Below, in pieces: positions 57,506-64,000 of a DNA stretch of 64,000 nucleotides. Positions within the stretch are counted from its first letter, which is position 1. Every line of letters begins with the position of its first letter. A program made the translations under genes and the position numbers. The stretch is taken from the NCBI GenBank assembly GCA_964035015.1, contig OZ035997.1, positions 21,479,795-21,543,794 on the forward strand. The letters are read 5' to 3'. Below the pieces are notes generated by a model. That model saw nothing but the letters and a program-made list of their open reading frames with translations, ran no database searches and was not told where the DNA came from. Source of the DNA: Corallium rubrum. Taxonomy: Eukaryota > Cnidaria > Anthozoa > Scleralcyonacea > Coralliidae.

Positions 57506-60500
57506 AAATATTAGCAGGGTTAAGTCACGTTGGCCTGAAAAACAGAGAAAAAAATCTTCTCGACGTTTCGAGCGAAGGCCCTTCGTCAGGAGAAATTAGT
57601 AAACAACTCACATGTGGTCACGCGTATTTATAGCAGAGCTACAATGGGAATCACGTGAACACATGTAAGCCAATAAAAACAAAGTAAACGAATAAATTAA
57701 TATGTAATTTTAGCCTGTGTGCAGGTGCTGACCCAATTTGTGGGTCAGCTACCTGCAAATAGGCAAAGAAACAGGTTATAAATTACTATTTAAATCATCA
57801 GAAAAAGGTTAAGGAAAAGGTGTGGAATATGGTGGTGGAGTGAGCTAAATGAAAGAGAATCGCTCATTGAGGCCGTGAGGGTGAATGGTACCAAGTTTGT
57901 AAATGAGACGCATTTCTTGTTTACGACGAGTATCGTTACAACCTGTAATGGGCTGAATGGCACAGATTTTCATGTTGGAAAAGGAGTGGTTGGCACTGTT
58001 GAAGTGCCCGGCAACAGGTTTGTTTTGCACATTGTTTTTGACATCACGAAGGTGTTCAACAAACCTGTCACCTAAACGTCTCCCAGTTTCTCCGATGTAA
58101 AGCATGGGACATTTACTGCAAGAGATACAGTAAATGAGGTTGGAGGAAGTGCAAGTGAAACTGTGGGTTATGTTGAACCTACATTTTGGAGCCGAAATTG
58201 AAATTGAGGAGTCTAAATATTTACAGGTGTTGCACCTACCACGACAGCAAGAGCTGGTGCCAACATGTGATACCAAGGCTTGCTGCAGTGAGCTGTGAAC
58301 AACGTTTTCCCGGATGTTTTTGCTATGCCGAAAAGATACTAGGGGTTTCTCAGAGAAAATGGAAGATGTTTCTGGGTCATTTTTAATGAGGTCGAAATTG
58401 CGGCTAATGATGTCCCTTACTTTGAAATTAAAGGGATGAAAAGTGAGAACTAGAGGTACTTTTTCATTGGAAATGGTAGCCAAAGGTTCGCTTAAGGTGT
58501 CTGAACGGGAAATGTTGGAGACCTTGTGTAAGGCAGTGTCTAAGAGGTGGGAAGGATAACCGCGATTAACAAAAAAGTTTCTCATTTCCAAACATTTGGC
58601 ATTGAAATCGTCATCTTCACTGCAGAGGCGGCGAAGACGAAGAAATTGAGAGAAGGGAATGGAAGTTTTGGTGTGTTTAGGATGATGAGAGGAGAAGAGG
58701 AGGTAGCTATGAGAGTCAGTGGTCTTGTAAAAGACAGAAGTGCTCAGCTTATTACCATTAATGGAGATGAGAATATCTAAGAATGACACACTAGTCTCAC
58801 TGATCTCCCATGTAAACTGGAGTGCTGGGTGGAAGTCATTAACATAGTTAATGAAGCAAACCAGGTCAGCGCGCGAACATGATGCAGTGCCTAAGCAATC
58901 ATCAATGAACCGACCATAGTAGTCAGGTAGGAAACCAGTGTATTGTTCAAAGATTTGTTTTTCCACATAACCAACAAATAAGTTGGCATAGTTAGGGCCC
59001 ATTTTGGTACCCATGGCTACACCACTAACTTGTTGGTAATGCTCACCATCAAATGAAAAATTGTTGAGGGTGAGCACTAACTCGGCCAGGCGTAACAAAG
59101 TAGTGGTCGATGGCTCCCGAGTTGTGCGTTGATCAAAGAAATATTTAAGTGCTTGAAGACCATCGTGATGCGGGATGACAGTGTAGAGTGATTTGACATC
59201 CATGGTGAAGATGAAATGATGTGAACCCTGAAAACTAATGTGGTCACAAATTTTCAGAGCATGTTTGGTGTCCTTGATGTAAGAAGGTAAATTCTTAACC
59301 AAGGGCGCCATGATGTGGTCGAGGTAGGATGAAATGGCTTGGGTAGGGCAACCACAAGCAGACACTATAGGTCTACCTGGGTTGTTGGGTTTGTGAATTT
59401 TGGGAAGGAAGTACATGACAGGTGTGCGTGGAGTGGTGGTTAGGAGATTGCTTGCTGTATCAGGCAATTCCCCAGTGGTGATGAGGTTGTTGATGGTGGA
59501 TCGAATGGTGGTGTTGTGTTGGGATGTCAAATCACCATCAACTCTGCTGTAAAAAGCAGTGTCGTTTAGTTGCCTTTGAGCCTCTTCGCGGTACAAATCA
59601 GCTCGCCAGACAACCAAAGCACCACCTTTGTCAGCAGGTTTGATGACAATATCATTCCGGCTACGCAATGATTTTAAAGCACTTAATTCACTAGAGCTGA
59701 GATTAGATGGCCTTTTGGGCCTAAAAGGTGGGAGCTGATCTATATCATGTCGACATTGTCGAATGAAAAGATCAAGGGAGCCAAATTGGCCTTCCGGAGG
59801 AGACCAGGAAGATTTTTTAGGATTAGCAGCCTCAAAAACATCCTTTTGTTGGATGGAGGAATTATTATGAAAATGTGCCTTAAGTCTTAGTCTTCTAAAG
59901 AAAGTTTCGGTGTCCTCCTTCACTGAGAAGGAGTCTATGGGCCCAGGGTTGGGAACAAATTTGAGACCTTTCGCAAGAACAGATCTCTCAGGGTCAGACA
60001 AGGGCAAATCAGGAGGAATCGTGACCACTAAATTGACATTACTGGTGGAGTTAGTGTGGTTAGAATTCGAAACGGGACGAGGGCCTACAAGAGTGTTGAA
60101 TTTCGAAGTTTTACTCGCCTTGAGAAACGTGTAAAATTTCGAGTTCAACGAGCGGATAAACTGGGTGATGCCTGAATATATGACGGTGGGACAAACGTTA
60201 GAGAGGTTTGTCTTAACGTTCAAAATATCAGAATCAATTTGGTTGACGTGTTGGGACATGGAGTGAATGGTAATACGCATAAGACAACGACTGTGTTTAT
60301 AACAAGCCGCCATGACACTTCTGGCCACGTGTTGTGAGTTAAGATAATTAAAATTAAAAGAAGATTTAAAACCATTGGGCACTACATTGTGGTGTAGGCA
60401 ACGGCTTAAGAAAGAAATGTGATTACAAAAGCGTGTTTTATTAAGAATTAAATCGAAAAAGCGGAGAGAAGGTTGGGCGATAGACGATGAAAATAGTGAA

Positions 60501-60539
60501 ATATAACATACCATTTCGTTACGAAGTTTACGGTTAAAA
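57506..60539 (-). mobile_element. Nested Penelope-like element with intact frame
   Basis: Inserted antisense in the right arm of the composite, with TTTTC at 57501-57505 and 60540-60544 as a likely 5-bp duplication. The 3' end carries a hammerhead-like core (57562-57590). There is almost no sequence 5' of the ORF, so the 5' end may be trimmed. Confidence 0.8.
57845..60514 (-). CDS. Penelope-like RT plus GIY-YIG polyprotein, 889 aa
   Basis: Uninterrupted frame. N-terminal region of about 300 residues, with KGLKFVPNPGPID and IVIKPADKGGALVVW near the RT start. RT motifs: VMYFLPKIHKP, RPIVSACGCPTQ, motif A FTMDVKSLYTVIPH, motif B GVAMGTKMGPNYANLF, motif C RFIDDCLG, then SVSFLDILI. A cysteine cluster (CCRGRCNTCKYL) precedes the GIY-YIG nuclease (CPMLYIGETGRRLGDR, FVEHLRDV). 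Length and order fit endonuclease-bearing Penelope-like elements. The frame is also open upstream of the Met to the element edge, so the true start is uncertain. Confidence 0.9.
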   Translation of the reverse strand: MVCYISLFSSSIAQPSLRFFDLILNKTRFCNHISFLSRCLHHNVVPNGFKSSFNFNYLNSQHVARSVMAACYKHSRCLMRITIHSMSQHVNQIDSDILNVKTNLSNVCPTVIYSGITQFIRSLNSKFYTFLKASKTSKFNTLVGPRPVSNSNHTNSTSNVNLVVTIPPDLPLSDPERSVLAKGLKFVPNPGPIDSFSVKEDTETFFRRLRLKAHFHNNSSIQQKDVFEAANPKKSSWSPPEGQFGSLDLFIRQCRHDIDQLPPFRPKRPSNLSSSELSALKSLRSRNDIVIKPADKGGALVVWRADLYREEAQRQLNDTAFYSRVDGDLTSQHNTTIRSTINNLITTGELPDTASNLLTTTPRTPVMYFLPKIHKPNNPGRPIVSACGCPTQAISSYLDHIMAPLVKNLPSYIKDTKHALKICDHISFQGSHHFIFTMDVKSLYTVIPHHDGLQALKYFFDQRTTREPSTTTLLRLAELVLTLNNFSFDGEHYQQVSGVAMGTKMGPNYANLFVGYVEKQIFEQYTGFLPDYYGRFIDDCLGTASCSRADLVCFINYVNDFHPALQFTWEISETSVSFLDILISINGNKLSTSVFYKTTDSHSYLLFSSHHPKHTKTSIPFSQFLRLRRLCSEDDDFNAKCLEMRNFFVNRGYPSHLLDTALHKVSNISRSDTLSEPLATISNEKVPLVLTFHPFNFKVRDIISRNFDLIKNDPETSSIFSEKPLVSFRHSKNIRENVVHSSLQQALVSHVGTSSCCRGRCNTCKYLDSSISISAPKCRFNITHSFTCTSSNLIYCISCSKCPMLYIGETGRRLGDRFVEHLRDVKNNVQNKPVAGHFNSANHSFSNMKICAIQPITGCNDTRRKQEMRLIYKLGTIHPHGLNERFSFI

Positions 60540-60698
60540 TTTTCGTTACCTTACACTTGTCAGCGTTTTCTCCAAATTCGAACGCAATTAAAAAAACTAC
60601 TCAATTCTGCTTATCCTCAAATTAGCATTAGGTTTATAGCTCGGCCTTCTCTTCGCCTTTTTCATTTCTTTTCGTTCAAAGACCGGATTCCTCTTTCT

Positions 60699-61022
60699 TT
60701 GAGATCGCATGTCGTGTATAAATTTAAGTGTCAAAGCTGCGGAGCTTTGTATGTGGGTGAAACCACTCGACATCTGCACACACGCGTTTCTGAACACATG
60801 GGAATTTCGGCCCTTACTGGCAAAAAACTCGGTAGTCTACCCCGTGGTAATATTCTTGCCCATCATCATGAGACGGGGCATCCTATTTCTTTTGATGATT
60901 TTAGTATTATTTCTTCCTGCTCTTTTGAATCTGAGCTTCTTTTACGCGAAAGTCTTTTAATTAACAAACTTAAACCTCATCTCAACGGCAATATTGGATC
61001 AGCACCGCTCTACTTATTTTAA
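60699..61022 (+). CDS. GIY-YIG endonuclease part, right arm
   Basis: Same 107 codons as the left arm with two visible substitutions (SLPRGNIL for SPPRGNIP). Confidence 0.75.
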   Translation: MRSHVVYKFKCQSCGALYVGETTRHLHTRVSEHMGISALTGKKLGSLPRGNILAHHHETGHPISFDDFSIISSCSFESELLLRESLLINKLKPHLNGNIGSAPLYLF

Positions 61023-61431
61023 TTTTCTCTTACCTCCTGACACATTCAGTGTTACCTCACCTCCTAACCTATAATTAGCTTGTAATATGTATTTTTAGTT
61101 CTTTATTCTTATTGGTCTATATGTATGTAATTAGAATTCTGTTTATTGTATATCCTGTAAATTAATATCTTGTAATCATTATCTCTGAAGAGGTTGTAGC
61201 ATAAACAACGAAACGTTAGATTATTAAATATTATGTTTTTTATGTCCTTTTGTTCATGGCTTTTATTCGTGTTTTGTGCTGGGCACTTATATTTATAATA
61301 AGCAACAAAACGTTTACAGAAAAATCTTAAGCGTGTGCACATTGACGTAAACAAACTAATTAGTCTATTTCGCTAGATAAGAATACTGAATACCAAAAAT
61401 TTATCATCAATTCATCATTTAATTTTCTCAC

Positions 61432-61539
61432 CACTTTTTCTTTTGCAAGATTATGTATTTTTTCTTCTGCAGGATGCTTCTTTCCTTTATTCATTCTTTC
61501 AACATCACTTTCAAGTAACTGCATTCTTTTCTTTAAATC
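61432..61539 (-). CDS. Coiled-coil exon, 108 nt
   Basis: Acceptor GTGTAG, donor GTGAG. Thirty-six codons starting DLKKRMQLLESDVERM and ending LAKEKV, phase 0/0. It contains a short KHPAEEK stretch that breaks the coiled coil. Confidence 0.75.
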
Positions 61540-61666
61540 CTACACAAAAAAATAATTTCAATGAAGTCTACCAAAAATCATAGAAGTACAGGTAGTAGAA
61601 GGTGGAAATCTATCACTCAAATCTATCACTATCTATATGAACGTAAGAAATAATTATCCAATCATT

Positions 61667-62135
61667 AATAACTACTTAATAACCGAGAGTGAGGTCTTTA
61701 CGGTAAAATATTAAACCGAGGTCTTGCTGTATTGACCGAGCGATAGCGAGGTTAATACGCTCAAGACGGATGTTCAATATTTTACCGTAAAGACCGAACG
61801 GTTGAGGTTATTAAGTAGTTTATTATATGGCACTTTTTACTTCAAAATCAATCTTATACTTCTTGGTCTTCGCTTCCTTTAACTTCATCAAAACAACGGA
61901 CTAGCGTTATTTTCTTGTTTCTTTCTCGTCTGGATACTATAATTTACTTTTATAATGTTCATCGTCGTCTATTTCATCTATTTTCGCCGTTTTCGGCAAT
62001 AAAAGTTACTTATTAGGATTTTTTGTTTGTTTCCAATCGTAGGGCATTAACAATTTTCATAATGCCCGCGGACAATTACGGAGAAATCTTGCACAGCGCG
62101 TGATTTTACCGGAAGTAATCCGTATCATATAATAA
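61667..62135. mobile_element. Dispersed element (ACTACTTAATAACCGAGAG), uninterrupted copy
   Basis: Palindromic 5' part (GAGGTCTTTACGGTAAAATA mirrored at 61777-61800) and a body shared with 20879-21699. Confidence 0.8.
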
Positions 62136-62386
62136 TTCATGAAGAATATTCAAAAGAAATGAATGTTTAATCAAGTGTATTAAAATTGGATACAAATTCC
62201 TCCTGATTTACACTAAACTTTCAGGTCGATTTTCCCAGCTTAAACAGTAATATCTTAAAGACTGTTGATAAATGTGAACAGTTAGATGTGTGAACTGGAT
62301 AAGTTGTACAGAGTTCAACCGCTCATATTTTAACTACTACTTAAAAATACTTCAAAAAAAGCTTCATTCCTAGCTTGTTCACTTAC

Positions 62387-62470
62387 TTTACACGTTAGTG
62401 TTAGCTGATTTCTTTCTAGTTTCATATTTTCCAGTTTTTCCAATGTTTCTTCTCTCTCTATTTGCAGCTC
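62387..62470 (-). CDS. Coiled-coil exon, 84 nt
   Basis: First recognisable exon of the upstream series. Acceptor CATTTAAG and donor GTAAGT flank 28 codons starting ELQIEREETLEKLENM and ending LTLTCK, phase 0/0, exactly four heptads. Confidence 0.8.
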
Positions 62471-62530
62471 CTTAAATGAAAGATTTATTATTTCATCAAA
62501 GACGATTAATAATGAATAATTTTAATTTAC

Positions 62531-63475
62531 AGTCGGCTTCAGGTTGCTCTTTTGACAGGAATGTTCAGAAGTTCGTTCGGAGGTTCACAAGTTCGTATTT
62601 ACTAGGCGTTTGATTGGCTGCTAGTTGCTGTGGCCAATCGACACTGCAAACCCTCCAAATCTTGTCGAGAAAAATTTTCTTATTTTAAGATTTAATTTGT
62701 TTTAAGACAAAACATCTCGTCAAGAAAACCAGGAAGATTATTATCTTGCAAACGGGACAAGAAAATCTTAAAACTAGAAGTTACTATCGCAAGTGAAGTG
62801 CTGCTTCAAATGGGACACCAACCTTTACCCTACTCCACAGGCAACCCTGTACACTTTGTGGCTAATGTGACACCTTGCCCACTCCACCCAAGATTGCCCA
62901 CTCCACCCAAGATTGCCCACTCCACCCAAGATTGCCCACTCCACCCAAGATTGCCCACTCCACCCCAGATTGCCCACTCCACCCAAGATTCCCCACTCCA
63001 CTCCAGATTGCCCACTCCACCCCAGATTGCCCACTCCACCCAAGATTGCCCACTCCACCCAAGATTGCCCACTCCACCCAAGATTGCCCACTCCACCCAA
63101 GATTGCCCACTCCACCCAAGATTGCCCACTCCACCCAAGATTGCCCACTCCACCTGAGATTGCCCACTCCACCCAAGATTGCCCACTCCACCCAAGATTG
63201 CCCACTCCACCCAAGATTGCCCACTCCACCCAAGATTGCCCACTCCACCCAAGAGTGCCCACTCCACCCAAGATTGCCCACTCCAACCATGTTTGCCCCC
63301 TGCACCCAGGTTTTTCTCACCTCTTCACCAGCAACAAACGTTTTTTTCTTAAAACAAGTTTTTAGGGACTTGCAGTGAAATGCCTAGTTCAATGCCTAGT
63401 GCAATACGTTCAACTTCTGAACCACCTAACGAACTTCTGAACATTTCCGTCAGAAGTAACCTGAAACCGACTGTA
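62531..63475. mobile_element. TIR element carrying the 20-bp minisatellite
   Basis: Ends ACAGTCGGCTTCAGGTTGCT and GAAACCGACTGT. Sub-terminal GTTCAGAAGTTCGTTCGGAG mirrored at 63427-63448. It encloses a segment homologous to 46530-47090 with its array. Confidence 0.8.
62876..63290 (-). repeat. 20-bp minisatellite, second array
   Basis: About 21 units of CCCACTCCACCCAAGATTGC, the reverse complement of the array at 46560, more homogeneous than it. Confidence 0.95.
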
Positions 63476-64000
63476 AAAGTTGTTACAGTGAAAAGTACTG
63501 ATACAAAAAGCACGCAATTCAATTTTTCCTTCAATTACACCTAAATTTAGTTTTTGTCTCATGACACACTCACATTTTATTGTCCTAACAGACGCGTCAA
63601 ATCATTTATTGAACTTATTAGTATGTATACAGTGTGATAAACAGTGTGATAAGTGATTATCATACTCTTTTGAATGAAAAAGTATGATAACTACATTATA
63701 TAAGATGTTTAATCAATGTTCATTCGTGTAATAAAGAATTTAACATCGCTTGTGAAACTCTGACGTCCACTCGGGGCCTGCAACACGTGCACATTAAGTG
63801 AACCCATTTTTCTATAATATTTAATCGGGGGTATCTACATCACAAGGTAACCCCATATATTTATATTTACACTTATTTAATTTTGGGGAGATATAGATAA
63901 ATAACCACTTATAGGAAAATACCCACTTCGTGTGGTGATGCCATGGTTCTTTTTACCTTAGTTAAGAAACATCCACAAGTATTGTGGTAACCTTAGTTTA
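63476..64000. other. Nothing recognised
   Basis: AT-rich, no exon of the coiled-coil series and no element ends seen. Confidence 0.4.

Larger units (their letters stand above)
56028..61300. mobile_element. Penelope-like composite: inverted pair with nested element
   Basis: A 13-bp direct repeat AGCAACAAAACGT lies at 56015-56027 and 61301-61313. Inside are two copies of one Penelope-like element, left arm minus (56060 to about 57154) and right arm plus (from about 57165), meeting at a 10-bp spacer where both are cut at the same RT-region position. The right arm is interrupted by a different Penelope element at 57506-60539 and resumes to 61302. Arms are about 98% alike by eye, so young. Confidence 0.85.
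29850..62470 (-). other. Upstream coiled-coil gene span (same gene or tandem neighbour)
   Basis: Seventeen short minus-strand exons (62470 down to 29850), every one phase 0 at both ends, encode about 585 residues of uninterrupted coiled coil. No initiator exon is seen at the high-coordinate end, so the gene probably starts beyond 64000. No clear terminal exon is seen either: the last exon (29850-29954) has a usable GTAGAG donor, or would read through seven more codons to a stop. It may splice into the exons at 24017 and below, giving one giant protein, or end near 25004 if an acceptor at 25025-25026 is used (six codons then TGA, overlapping the next ATG). Function is not recognised. Introns range from about 130 bp to over 7 kb and are full of mobile elements. 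Confidence 0.55.

Overview
The window looks like an intron-rich invertebrate animal genome. I favour a cnidarian, probably anthozoan, because of the mix of 5S rRNA-derived SINEs, Penelope-like elements with GIY-YIG endonuclease, CR1/L2-type LINEs and very many fold-back MITEs. The species is not identifiable from sequence alone. There are no prokaryotic features, intact rRNA genes or convincing functional tRNA genes. || The host coding content is all on the minus strand and all coiled coil. At least 27 exons lie between 62470 and 1934, each with AG acceptor and GT donor, and all joins are phase-consistent. Seventeen upstream exons (62470 to 29850, about 585 residues) are phase 0/0. Downstream, an ATG-bearing exon (25007) is followed by five short exons, one 1900-nt exon (9862 to 7963) and four more short exons, running off the low-coordinate end. 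Many short exons are exact multiples of 21 nt (63, 84, 105, 168), so whole heptads are carried as exon units. A motif just after the large exon, and the one-large-exon layout, recall the golgin GCC2/GCC185. Whether this is one giant gene with an internal first exon or two tandem genes is open; the ATG at 25007 has an in-frame stop directly before it. || The introns are crowded with transposable elements, often nested. They include two Penelope composites, each an inverted pair of 5'-truncated copies within an 11-13 bp target duplication (14933-17277 and 56015-61313). The second is interrupted by another Penelope element with an uninterrupted 889-codon RT plus GIY-YIG frame. There is a nearly full-length LINE (47947-52290) with two ORFs, LINE 3' fragments, three 5S-derived SINE copies, hAT, Harbinger-like and Tc1/mariner-like MITEs, and at least fifteen other fold-back elements. 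|| Tandem arrays are prominent. Several minisatellites are internal expansions of recognisable MITEs: 25-bp, 27-bp and 21-bp units from one TTTAACCCC-ended family, and a GACA array inside another. A 20-bp GGTGGAGTGGGCAATCTTGG array occurs twice in opposite orientation. Large pentanucleotide arrays (AAAAT, GTACA/GTGCA, GATAT) and long TA runs fill much of the rest.
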